NCBI GenBank assembly: GCA_041392305.1
Contig: JAWKMJ010000011.1
Location: 1 to 64,000 of the forward strand
DNA length: 64,000 nt
Source: JAGQYP01 sp041392305
GTDB taxonomy: Bacteria > Bacteroidota > Bacteroidia > Flavobacteriales_D > Crocinitomicaceae
Direction: 5' to 3'
Shown: positions 52,183-60,678 of the stretch, one piece after another
Layout: every line of letters begins with the position of its first letter
Numbering within the stretch: position 1 is the first letter of the stretch
Program-made: the position numbers and the translations under genes
Notes under the pieces: generated by a model
What the model was told of the DNA's origin: nothing
The model's database searches: none
The model's input: the letters and a program-made list of their open reading frames with translations, nothing else

Positions 52183-53799
52183 ATGAAATTAACCCTTAAA
52201 CATCGATTACTCTTGGCAACTTTGTCAGGGATTTTGTTAGCTCTCTCCTTTCCTTCTGTCGGAGGTTTAGGACCGATTTCATTTGTAGCTCTTGTTCCTA
52301 TTTTGTTGTTAGAAGAGGATTTGTTTCAAAATAAAGAAAGGTCATACAAAATTTATTTGTATGCTTTATGGACATTTTTTCTTTACAACTTGATCACTGT
52401 ATGGTGGATTTGGTTTGCATCTGAAGGCGGAGCAGTTATGGCAGTCGTAGCGAACGCTATTGTCATGATTTTACCGGTTGCTGCATTTCACGTAACTAAA
52501 AAATTTGTAGGAGTCAAAGAAGGATATATCGGACTTTTCTTTTATTGGTTGGGCTTTGAATATATGCATTACCATTGGGAACTGAGCTGGCCATGGTTGA
52601 ACTTTGGAAATATGTTTGCCAACTATCATCCTTTGGTTCAATGGTATTCCTATTCTGGAGTTTTGGGGGGTACTATGTGGATTCTTCTGGTCAATATGCT
52701 TTTTTATTTAATTGCTAAAAATATTTGGTTTAAAAAGGAAAGCTGGAATGTTCAAACTCCTTTACTAGTTCTTCAAGCTATGATGCTTTTGATTCCTATC
52801 AGTTCTTCACTTTTTATGTATTATAATTATGAGGATAAGGGTGAGGAATTAAATGTGCTGATCATTCAACCTAATATCGATCCGTATGAGAAGTTTACAA
52901 CGATTGGCCCAGATGAGCAAATTCAAAAAATAATTGGATTGGCAGAGCAAAATATGGACAAAAATATAGATCTGATTATTGCGCCAGAAACAGCTCTACC
53001 CATGTCAATCAACGAAAAAGGAATGGAAAAGAATCGGTTCGTGATTCAATTAATCGAAAAATTAGAGGAATGGAACGGTCCAGATCTACTTATTGGTTCT
53101 TCTACTCATAAATTTTTTGATCATAAAAATAGCTATGCTTCCAGAGATATGGGAAAAGGAATTTGGCTTGAAGCATATAATTCAGCTGTGCTTATTTCAA
53201 GAAATAAACCTATTCAAATATATCATAAATCACAACTGGTTTTAGGTGTGGAAAGACTCCCTTTTCCCGCCCTTTTTGAAGGAATGGCAATTGATATGGG
53301 CGGTACAACTGGAACACTCGGAACGGAAGAAAAACCATTTTGTCTTAAATCTAAAGGTGTAAGTATTACACCGTGTATATGCTATGAATCAGTTTATGGG
53401 GGCTACGTAGCTGAGTTTTCAAGGCTGAAAAGTGACTTTATTGCAATCATTACCAATGATGGATGGTGGAAAGATACCCCAGGTTATAAGCAACACCAGA
53501 GCTTCGCCAGACTTCGTGCAATTGAAAATAGAAAATACATTGCTCGCAGTGCAAATACGGGTATTTCTGCTCTAATAAATGGCAGAGGAGATGTTTTGGA
53601 GAAAACAGGTTGGTGGGAAGATGCAGTAATAAAAGGAACGATCAAACTGAATAGTGAAGAAACATTCTATGTTCAATACGGTGATATTATTGGACGTGTC
53701 TCTGGTTTTACTGCGATATTAATACTTGTCTTTGCTCTATTCAAATGGCTTCGGTCTTTTGGTGGGGTGTTTAAAAAAGAACCAACTAAGGAAGCGTAA
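52183..53799 (+). CDS. lnt: Apolipoprotein N-acyltransferase
   Basis: A 538-residue inner-membrane enzyme that adds the third acyl chain to lipoproteins, in keeping with the many lipoproteins in the window. N-terminal helices (residues 1-215), then a nitrilase domain with the triad Glu269 (IIAPETALPM), Lys349 (IYHKSQLVLGVERLP) and Cys400 (TPCICYESVYG), then a final helix. All key residues are intact and the length is typical. Confidence 0.95.
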   Translation: MKLTLKHRLLLATLSGILLALSFPSVGGLGPISFVALVPILLLEEDLFQNKERSYKIYLYALWTFFLYNLITVWWIWFASEGGAVMAVVANAIVMILPVAAFHVTKKFVGVKEGYIGLFFYWLGFEYMHYHWELSWPWLNFGNMFANYHPLVQWYSYSGVLGGTMWILLVNMLFYLIAKNIWFKKESWNVQTPLLVLQAMMLLIPISSSLFMYYNYEDKGEELNVLIIQPNIDPYEKFTTIGPDEQIQKIIGLAEQNMDKNIDLIIAPETALPMSINEKGMEKNRFVIQLIEKLEEWNGPDLLIGSSTHKFFDHKNSYASRDMGKGIWLEAYNSAVLISRNKPIQIYHKSQLVLGVERLPFPALFEGMAIDMGGTTGTLGTEEKPFCLKSKGVSITPCICYESVYGGYVAEFSRLKSDFIAIITNDGWWKDTPGYKQHQSFARLRAIENRKYIARSANTGISALINGRGDVLEKTGWWEDAVIKGTIKLNSEETFYVQYGDIIGRVSGFTAILILVFALFKWLRSFGGVFKKEPTKEA

Positions 53800-53874
53800 T
53801 TCGAATCGCTATTTCCCTTAAAAGATTTCAAACTGTTAAAACGAAAATTAGTATTTTCGCACAAAATTAGATTT

Positions 53875-54834
53875 ATGGCAAACTACTTGGATTTTGAAGA
53901 ACCCTTAAAAGATCTTTATGAAGAGATCGAAAAGGTGAAAAGTGTAGAAGAGAAAACAGGTGTGAATGCCAACACCACAGTCAAAGAACTGGAAGCAAAA
54001 CTTAAGGAGCAAACTAAAGAGATTTTTGAGAATCTGACTCCATGGCAAAGAGTACAACTTTCTAGACATCCGGATAGACCTTATACCCTTGATTACATCA
54101 AATACCTTACTGATGGGAATTTTCTTGAATTACATGGAGATCGCAGTTTTAAGGATGATAAAGCAATGGTTGGTGGCTTTGGTGAAGTAGATGGCAAAAC
54201 GGTTATGTTTATTGGTCAGCAAAAAGGAATCAATACGAAAATGCGTCAATACCGAAATTTTGGAATGGCAAATCCTGAAGGTTACAGGAAAGGTTTGAGA
54301 TTGATGAAATTGGCCGAAAAATTCAATAAACCAATCGTAACTTTTATCGATACTCCTGGGGCTTATCCGGGATTGGAAGCCGAAGAAAGAGGACAAGGAG
54401 AAGCAATTGCTCGAAATATTTATGAAATGATGCGCCTAAAAGTACCTGTGATTTGTGTGATTATTGGTGAAGGAGCTTCTGGAGGGGCATTGGGAATTGG
54501 TGTGGGTGATCGCGTATTGATGCTTGAAAATACATGGTATTCCGTTATTTCTCCCGAATCCTGTTCTTCCATACTTTGGCGAAATTGGGATAATAAAGAA
54601 CGTGCAGCAGAAGCTTTGAATTTGACTTCAAAAGATATGAATAAGTTGAAGCTTGTTGATGCCATCATCAAGGAGCCGCTTGGAGGTGCTCATCGTAAAC
54701 GTGAAGACACTTTCAAGAAAGTAAAAACCCATGTTCTGAAAACAATAGAAGAGCTTGAGGCATTGGATTCAATTGAAAGAATGAATCAACGCATTGAGAA
54801 ATTCTGTAGTATGGGGGTTGTGGCTGAGGAATAG
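53875..54834 (+). CDS. accA: Acetyl-CoA carboxylase carboxyltransferase, alpha subunit
   Basis: A 319-residue enzyme subunit that with AccD moves the carboxyl group from biotin to acetyl-CoA, the first step of fatty-acid synthesis. Family signatures: LTPWQRVQLSRHPDRPYTLDYI, FIDTPGAYPGLEAEERGQGEAIA and GEGASGGALGIGVGDRVLMLE (oxyanion-hole glycines). Full length. Not next to accD. A clear terminator follows at 54861. Confidence 0.96.
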   Translation: MANYLDFEEPLKDLYEEIEKVKSVEEKTGVNANTTVKELEAKLKEQTKEIFENLTPWQRVQLSRHPDRPYTLDYIKYLTDGNFLELHGDRSFKDDKAMVGGFGEVDGKTVMFIGQQKGINTKMRQYRNFGMANPEGYRKGLRLMKLAEKFNKPIVTFIDTPGAYPGLEAEERGQGEAIARNIYEMMRLKVPVICVIIGEGASGGALGIGVGDRVLMLENTWYSVISPESCSSILWRNWDNKERAAEALNLTSKDMNKLKLVDAIIKEPLGGAHRKREDTFKKVKTHVLKTIEELEALDSIERMNQRIEKFCSMGVVAEE

Positions 54835-54860
54835 TTCAAATGAAATAATTAAGAACAATA

Positions 54861-54894
54861 AAAAAATGCTGTCCTATTTGGTACAGCATTTTTT
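54861..54894 (+). terminator. Rho-independent terminator after accA
   Basis: AAAAAATGCTGT, 10-base loop, ACAGCATTTTTT: perfect 12-bp stem with T-run. Confidence 0.9.
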
Positions 54895-54932
54895 ATTAAC
54901 TGAGTTTTGAATTTGAAACCAGGTATTTAACC

Positions 54933-55094
54933 CTATGCTTCCGCTGAAGCTTCGTTTAAGACCTTTTCGAAAGTGGTCTTAGTATTTTGAATGTCTTTCT
55001 TCTTATAATTGTACGAGTACGCGTCACAAATTGAATGTCCGCAGCTCGTGAATACAAATCCTCCTAATAATACAATAGCAACAATCTTTTTCAT
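54933..55094 (-). CDS. Short lipoprotein (53 residues)
   Basis: A small gene read directly on the minus strand: MKKIVAIVLLGGFVFTSCG, then HSICDAYSYNYKKK, then DIQNTKTTFEKVLNEASAEA. The lipobox FTSC places Cys18; a second Cys (SICDAY) follows closely. The signal peptide and lack of internal stop make it a credible gene. It is an outer- or inner-membrane lipoprotein of unknown role, and lies alone between accA and the sigma gene. Confidence 0.72.
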   Translation of the reverse strand: MKKIVAIVLLGGFVFTSCGHSICDAYSYNYKKKDIQNTKTTFEKVLNEASAEA

Positions 55095-55409
55095 TTTATT
55101 TAGTTTTAGTTTTTTGTTCTGTTTCTACTCTATAGGGAAACACTTCATAAAATTCCACAAAAAAAAATGCATTTTTTTGAAACTTTTTCTTAAATCCCTT
55201 TATTTAAAGGTGTTTCAAAGGTGTTATTTTTTTCATTTTTTTGCTTCGGATACTTTTTTTATGCTCATACAGTCACTTTTCTTAAGGCTGATATTGGATT
55301 TCGGAACTTCAGAAAAAAAAATCCGTTAAAAAAGTTGTAAAAATTTTATGGAATTTGAAAATTCTTTGCCCTATCCTATATAAAGGAGTAATCTTTTAAG
55401 AGTTTTGAT
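55095..55409. other. AT-rich leader region before the sigma gene
   Basis: No gene seen. It contains a nested hairpin: TTTGAAAC (55176-55183) with GTTTCAAA (55212-55219), enclosing CCTTTA/TAAAGG (55197-55210). Homopolymeric A/T runs follow. It must hold the divergent promoters for the short lipoprotein and for the sigma/anti-sigma unit; no perfect TAnnTTTG was found. Confidence 0.5.
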
Positions 55410-55442
55410 TTGATTTTACAATTATTGCGAAATACCAAGAAA

Positions 55443-55976
55443 ATGGCTGATCATCAGTTAGTCGCTCTTTATCAAAAGAAAGGAGATGTGGCGCTGGTTG
55501 CTGAGCTTTTTCAACGTTATACACACCTTGTAGTAGCCGTAAATTCAAAATATTTAAGCTCCAAAGAAGATGTTGAAGACGCAACAATGCAGGTTTTTGA
55601 ATTATTGGTACAAGATCTTAAAAAGCATGAGGTTCGAAACTTTAAACCTTGGTTGTATTCTGTTGTTAAAAATAATGCACTGAAGTTTAAAAAACAGAAC
55701 CAAAATTTTACCGGTTTTTCAGAAAACGAAGAAGCCGGATATTTTGATGAAGAGGATTCCAATGAAAAGGAATTGTTAGAAATGCAATTGGATCAACTCG
55801 AAATGAAGATGAAAGATTTGAAAGAGGATCAGCGGGAATGTTTGCGACTTTTCTATTTGGAAAACAGATCTTACAAAGAGATTATGGACTTAACAGGAAT
55901 GGATGAGAATAAGGTGAAAAGTCACATCCAAAATGGGAAAAGAAAATTAAAAATTGAATTAGAAAAAGATAATTGA
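55443..55976 (+). CDS. ECF-type RNA polymerase sigma factor
   Basis: A 177-residue sigma-70 family protein. Region 2 (DHQLVALYQKKGDVALVAELFQRY, then EDVEDATMQVFELL) and region 4 (DLKEDQRECLRLFYLENRSYKEIMDLTGMDENKVKSHIQNGKRKLK with the helix-turn-helix) are present; region 3 is absent. ATG 55443 is used; an upstream TTG at 55410 would add 11 residues and cannot be excluded. It is followed after one base by its likely anti-sigma partner. Confidence 0.88.
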   Translation: MADHQLVALYQKKGDVALVAELFQRYTHLVVAVNSKYLSSKEDVEDATMQVFELLVQDLKKHEVRNFKPWLYSVVKNNALKFKKQNQNFTGFSENEEAGYFDEEDSNEKELLEMQLDQLEMKMKDLKEDQRECLRLFYLENRSYKEIMDLTGMDENKVKSHIQNGKRKLKIELEKDN

Positions 55977-55977
55977 A

Positions 55978-57045
55978 ATGGCAATGCTTAATCAAAAGAA
56001 TGCGATTCCTACACACGAACAATTTCTTGCTTATGTGAATGGGAAAATGGCTGGAGAAGAAAAGGCTTCTTTCGAATCGGCCATTAATTCAGACGCTTTT
56101 CTAGCAGAGGCTTTGGAGGGATATCAAGCCCAGTCAGATTGGATTGGATCCATTTCAGCTCGAGTGAGTGATCAAATTCAATCAAAGTACCCTTCTGGAA
56201 AATCCGGAAATGGAAAATATATCTACTTTTCCGTAGCAGCGATTGCTATTGTCATCTTGTCAATTGTTTGGATTAACTTACCTGTAGAAACCAATGAAGT
56301 CACGGCGGATCATGATCAGATAATCCAACCCGAAGGAGGAAAGGAGTCCAATGGTCTAATAACTCCTGATTCCAAAACTGAAAATAAGTTTAACGATGCT
56401 TCCGAAAACAATAATAAGTATTCAGGAAATGAGAATGCCGGGATGACTGAAGATGAGTTGAAATTAGGGAAGGATATGAAATCAAATAACCTTCTTATCG
56501 AAGAGGAGGGTCTTAAACCTGATTTTGAAGAGGATTATAAGGAAGATATCATTCTCAATATGGATAAGAAAAAGAACGATCCAAAAATTGAAGAAAAAAT
56601 TGCGGTTTCAGGTCAGGCAAGATTGGCTGTTATTGATGTCGCAATCGGTGTGAAGGAACACCCTCTTTTAGACTCTAAACAAAAAACAAAAATTATAAAC
56701 GGCCAAGTCGTGACCATTGATAAAACGAAAAATAATCCGAACTACAGTCAAGAAGATGTACCGAGTTATTTTGGTGGTGACGGAGCTTTGCTAGCCGAGA
56801 TAAAAGGGTCAATCAAACCAGTGGTAGTAGAATTAAGTGCACAATATGACCGAGTAATAGGATTTGATTTTGAAGTTGCGGCTGATGGGAAAGTGGATTC
56901 GAAGACCTTAAATTTTAGAGGGAATCCTTATCCTCAGATCAAAACGCAAATTGAAAAAATGATTCAGAATTTTCCAATGTTTATTCCTGGTAAAGCCAGT
57001 GGGAAAAAAGGAAGAATCCGCTATGGAATCATGTTGAAATATTAA
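55978..57045 (+). CDS. Putative anti-sigma factor with TonB-like periplasmic tail
   Basis: A 355-residue single-pass membrane protein. Residues 10-55 (THEQFLAYVNGKMAGEEKASFESAINSDAFLAEALEGYQ) resemble the cytoplasmic zinc-less anti-sigma head; one helix follows at ~82-100 (YIYFSVAAIAIVILSIVWIN). The periplasmic part is charged, and the last ~95 residues (VIGFDFEVAADGKVDSKTLNFRG, then MFIPGKASGKKG) look like a TonB C-terminal or energy-transducer domain. It probably sequesters the sigma factor until a cell-surface signal arrives. Confidence 0.78.
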   Translation: MAMLNQKNAIPTHEQFLAYVNGKMAGEEKASFESAINSDAFLAEALEGYQAQSDWIGSISARVSDQIQSKYPSGKSGNGKYIYFSVAAIAIVILSIVWINLPVETNEVTADHDQIIQPEGGKESNGLITPDSKTENKFNDASENNNKYSGNENAGMTEDELKLGKDMKSNNLLIEEEGLKPDFEEDYKEDIILNMDKKKNDPKIEEKIAVSGQARLAVIDVAIGVKEHPLLDSKQKTKIINGQVVTIDKTKNNPNYSQEDVPSYFGGDGALLAEIKGSIKPVVVELSAQYDRVIGFDFEVAADGKVDSKTLNFRGNPYPQIKTQIEKMIQNFPMFIPGKASGKKGRIRYGIMLKY

Positions 57046-57049
57046 AACC

Positions 57050-57080
57050 AAAAAAAAAGCTCCCGAATGGGAGCTTTTTC
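57050..57080. terminator. Shared terminator
   Basis: AAAAAGCTCCC, GAAT loop, GGGAGCTTTTT; serves the anti-sigma gene and the gene converging on it. Confidence 0.9.
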
Positions 57081-57096
57081 ATTTTATTCGGAACAG

Positions 57097-57471
57097 TTAA
57101 ATATATTTTCCTAAAAAGTCCATTGTTTCAAATCGCTCTCCCTTGTATTTCACCTCTTTAATTTCTAGTGATACAAATAAACGCGTTACAATGTTTTTGT
57201 TTTCTTGAGAAATTCCTTTCAAAGAAACTTGAACTTCAATTTGATCTCCCTCTTTCTTGGTGGTCACAATAAAGTTGTTCGTATAATAACTAGCTTTCTT
57301 TGCGATCATTTCTTCTGTGTAATTTCCTGCATCCAGATGGAATACATAAACTCCATTACTTCTATTCTTGCCGTAAGTTTCTGAATTTTCACCAAAATCA
57401 GCAATCCCTTCCTGTGCAAATCCAAATGAAAAAGTAAAAACGGACAATAAAACGATAATAATATTTTTCAT
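57097..57471 (-). CDS. Small secreted hypothetical protein
   Basis: A 124-residue protein with a type I signal peptide (MKNIIIVLLSVFTFSFGFAQ) and a beta-rich mature domain (VYVFHLDAGNYTEEMIAKKASYYTNNFIV, then SLEIKEVKYKGERFETMDFLG). Unknown family; periplasmic. Divergent from rnhB with ~90 bp between starts. Confidence 0.72.
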   Translation of the reverse strand: MKNIIIVLLSVFTFSFGFAQEGIADFGENSETYGKNRSNGVYVFHLDAGNYTEEMIAKKASYYTNNFIVTTKKEGDQIEVQVSLKGISQENKNIVTRLFVSLEIKEVKYKGERFETMDFLGKYI

Positions 57472-57561
57472 AATTGATAGTATATTTATAAATCCAAAAC
57501 GAATATCGTAAAAAAAAAGTTGTTTTTGGTTTAAAATTAATTAAAATCCAAGCTATTTCTA

Positions 57562-58167
57562 TTGGCACTGAAATCATACCATAAAGCAAATATTCTGGAG
57601 GCAGGATGCGATGAAGCAGGCCGTGGATGTCTTGCAGGGCCTGTGGTCGCAGCGGCGGTAATCCTTCCGAAAAACTATAAAAACAAGATGCTTGATGATT
57701 CTAAAAAATTATCTGAATCTAAACGAAAAGAGCTTAAAGAAATAATTGAAAAAGAGGCCTTGGCCTATGCGGTGACTTTCGTGGATCATAAGGAAATTGA
57801 TGAATTGAATATCCTAAGAGCTAGTTTTACAGCCATGCATCGGTCGTTGGATCGGTTAAAAATTTTTCCAGATGAAATTCTAGTTGACGGGAATCGATTC
57901 ATACCGTATAAAAAGATTCCATATCATTGCATTGTCAAAGGGGATGGGAAATATTTATCCATCGCCGCGGCGTCCATCCTTGCTAAAACATACAGAGATG
58001 AGTTTATGGAAAACCTTCATCTCAAGTTTCCAAACTATGGATGGGATCAAAATAAAGGCTATCCTACAAAAAAGCACAGAGAAGCAATTAAAAAGTTTGG
58101 AGCAAGTCCTTTTCATAGAAATTCATTCAAATTGTTGCCTGAAGAACAGTTAAGAATCGATTTTTGA
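57562..58167 (+). CDS. rnhB: Ribonuclease HII (TTG start)
   Basis: A 201-residue enzyme that cleaves RNA in RNA-DNA hybrids and removes misincorporated ribonucleotides. Motif GCDEAGRGCLAGPVVAAAV carries the first acidic pair; LDDSKKLSESKR, VDGN and ILAKTYRDEFM follow. No in-frame ATG precedes the essential motif, so the TTG at 57562 is the start. All catalytic acids are present. Confidence 0.94.
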   Translation: MALKSYHKANILEAGCDEAGRGCLAGPVVAAAVILPKNYKNKMLDDSKKLSESKRKELKEIIEKEALAYAVTFVDHKEIDELNILRASFTAMHRSLDRLKIFPDEILVDGNRFIPYKKIPYHCIVKGDGKYLSIAAASILAKTYRDEFMENLHLKFPNYGWDQNKGYPTKKHREAIKKFGASPFHRNSFKLLPEEQLRIDF

Positions 58168-58218
58168 TAAACAATTATTTGTTTAATACTCGCTTTCGAT
58201 CCCTGCGGAAGCTGACCC

Positions 58219-58226
58219 TAACTTTG
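58219..58226 (+). promoter_or_regulatory. Bacteroidota -7 box TAACTTTG
   Basis: A perfect TAnnTTTG 21 bases before ATG 58248. Marks a new transcript after rnhB. Confidence 0.45.
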
Positions 58227-58247
58227 GTAACTTAGCCCTTGCCTTTA

Positions 58248-60665
58248 ATGAAAAGAATAATTATCATAACATCCGTTACACTAATCTCAGCAGTTGGGAT
58301 TTTTTTTGGTATTTGGTATTTTAATTCACTTTCAAAAATCAATAAGAGTTTCTCCAAATTTGTTTCCAAGGATGTTGTCTTCATTTTAAAAACAGACAAT
58401 TTGAATATGCTAAATAAGCATGTCAAAAATTCGAAGATGCATGGAAAATTAGATGGAACAAAAAGTCTGGATATCGGCTTTAAAAAATTACTCGAATTGG
58501 ATTCTGTCTTCCATCAATTAAACACTCCCTTCGAGTACTACAATAATATGAAATTCTATTGCATGATAGAAAATACTGGACATTCATACATTGTCATGGA
58601 AGCCCCTTATCAAATTGATTTGGATAAATTCGGAAAACTCCTAAATGTAGATTTGAAATCAAAGGTGGATCAGCATATCTATTCTTTTCATAAGCAAATG
58701 GTGTTTGTCATGGGAAGATTTGCCGTTTTTTCGGATCAAATTGAATTTTTAAAACAAATTGAACAATTGAAAAGAGTACCGGAGTTAGATGAACTTGATC
58801 AAACTTTTATTTCTGATGCTTACTGTCAGGTATTCGAAAAGAAAGACCAATGGCAGGTATTTGATCTTTTAGTTGAAAGAACTTTTGTACAACTACCTTC
58901 TGTTAAAAAAGGAGTAGAGTATGAATCTTATGGGAATTTTGAAGATCGTGAATTACTCTATTATGTGCCTAAGGACGTTAAAAACCTGGAATGGATAAAA
59001 AGTAAAAGCCCTTTTTTAGAAATTCAAAAAATTTATCAGAATGAAGTGCAATTGCAACCTGAACTTACTTCTTGGGTACTCGGTTCAATCGCAAAATTTG
59101 AGAATTCAAATGGAAGCTATCTAATCATTAGAGCCTCTGATCAAATCGGTCCTGCAGGTCAGTTGGAATCAGCTACAGTAAGTCATCTCAATATAGATAA
59201 CGATTCATTGGAGCATTTTAAGGTAAATGAGCATATAGTTTATCAATTCGATCCTGCGCATAACTACAATGAGGTTTTTGGATCTGACACAAAATATAAA
59301 TGGTACTCCGAACTATCAAGTTTTGTGATTTTCGCAGATTCACGGACTGCGATGACCAATTACTTTGCTCAGTTTGATCAAGGCGAGTTGATCAATTTTG
59401 ATCCATCTTTTAGTGCTTTCATGCAATCGTTTCCTTCAAAAGCAAATTATTTGAGGTTAACTAAAGGTCAAGCACAAATCGATTATCCGGGTAGCGTGAA
59501 TCCGGAAAATGTTTTGGTAGCCAATTCTATATTGATTTCGGATGGTCTTACATTTAAGAATAGAGGGTTCTATTTATTTGGAAATGTTGCGGAAAGCATC
59601 GTAGGAACTTCTAACTTATTGGAATTTCCAAAACCTTTTGAGGTGGACCGGTTTGTGCCGATTCGCGATCATTTGGATGGTGGGGTTAGCTATTTGTTGG
59701 CTTCAGCAAATGGAGAAATCGTTTTTGTTGATAAAGATGGTAATGAGAAATGGAAAGCGAAAGTAGATGGAAGAATTTTAGGCGTGCCTCAAGTTATCGA
59801 CCTATTTGGAAATAATAAAAAGCAATTTATTTTCAATACCGAAACCAAGTTGTATTTACTTGATATCAAAGGGAATAATGTTGAAAAATTTCCATTTACA
59901 ATTCCAGGAAAAGCGTCTAATGCGGTGTCGGTTTTGGATTACGATAAAAATAATAACTACCGTTTTTTGATCGCCACTCAAGATAAAAAAATACTCAATA
60001 TCGGTGAAGAAGGGTTGCCTGTTGAAGGATGGGAGTTCAAGCAGACTGATGGTTTGGTGAAGGGAGAAATTAATCATTTTATAATCTCTGGAAAGGACTA
60101 TATTTTCTTTAGTGATGCTTCGGGCAAAATCTTTATGTTGAATCGACGTGGGCAAGAAAGAATCGAAGAGCAAATTACAACTAAAAAGCAATATCAGTAT
60201 TTCCAAAAAGGAACAGATATATTATCAACACGACTATTCTCAGTTACACCTTCAAAAATATATACCCTCACGCTAGATAACCATGCAGATTCTCTCGATC
60301 TTGAAATCGAAAAGCCTTATAAATTTATTGAATTCAAAGATTTTGATGGGGACGGTTTAAAGGAATTCATTTTTATTTCTTCAGGATATATCAACATCAT
60401 TAATCAGTTCGGTCTCATCTCCAGACAAATTCCTTCACCTTCATCGAATGTGTCCAAAGTTGAATTGATTTACCAGCAAGGCAAATTGGTTAATTTAGTC
60501 CTGTTCGATTATGTGAAAGAAGAACTTAGTATGCTGGATATCAATGGTTCACAGGTTGAAGGGTTTCCCGTTTCGTGCAAAAAGTATTTAGGAAGCTTTC
60601 AAAAAGACAAAAATATTGTAAATTGCATCGTTGATGAAAAGAACATACGCTTAGTTCAGAACTAA
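58248..60665 (+). CDS. Membrane-anchored large protein with C-terminal beta-propeller-like domain
   Basis: An 805-residue protein with an N-terminal signal-anchor (RIIIITSVTLISAVGIFFGIWYF). The first ~450 residues are unrecognised, possibly DUF3352-like. From about residue 480 the sequence has propeller-like repeats (VSYLLASANGEIVFVDKDGNEKWKAKV; FIFNTETKLYLLDIKGNNVEKFPF; YIFFSDASGKIFMLNRRG), as in quinoprotein or VCBS-like blades. It probably sits in the periplasm. It is followed after 13 bases by an OmpA-type gene, so the two may act together in the cell envelope. Confidence 0.75.
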   Translation: MKRIIIITSVTLISAVGIFFGIWYFNSLSKINKSFSKFVSKDVVFILKTDNLNMLNKHVKNSKMHGKLDGTKSLDIGFKKLLELDSVFHQLNTPFEYYNNMKFYCMIENTGHSYIVMEAPYQIDLDKFGKLLNVDLKSKVDQHIYSFHKQMVFVMGRFAVFSDQIEFLKQIEQLKRVPELDELDQTFISDAYCQVFEKKDQWQVFDLLVERTFVQLPSVKKGVEYESYGNFEDRELLYYVPKDVKNLEWIKSKSPFLEIQKIYQNEVQLQPELTSWVLGSIAKFENSNGSYLIIRASDQIGPAGQLESATVSHLNIDNDSLEHFKVNEHIVYQFDPAHNYNEVFGSDTKYKWYSELSSFVIFADSRTAMTNYFAQFDQGELINFDPSFSAFMQSFPSKANYLRLTKGQAQIDYPGSVNPENVLVANSILISDGLTFKNRGFYLFGNVAESIVGTSNLLEFPKPFEVDRFVPIRDHLDGGVSYLLASANGEIVFVDKDGNEKWKAKVDGRILGVPQVIDLFGNNKKQFIFNTETKLYLLDIKGNNVEKFPFTIPGKASNAVSVLDYDKNNNYRFLIATQDKKILNIGEEGLPVEGWEFKQTDGLVKGEINHFIISGKDYIFFSDASGKIFMLNRRGQERIEEQITTKKQYQYFQKGTDILSTRLFSVTPSKIYTLTLDNHADSLDLEIEKPYKFIEFKDFDGDGLKEFIFISSGYINIINQFGLISRQIPSPSSNVSKVELIYQQGKLVNLVLFDYVKEELSMLDINGSQVEGFPVSCKKYLGSFQKDKNIVNCIVDEKNIRLVQN

Positions 60666-60678
60666 CTTTTTGCTTGTT

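Noticed and set aside
55009..55329. 106-codon frame with many Phe residues
   Set aside because: It arises from A/T runs; overlaps the short lipoprotein on the other strand.
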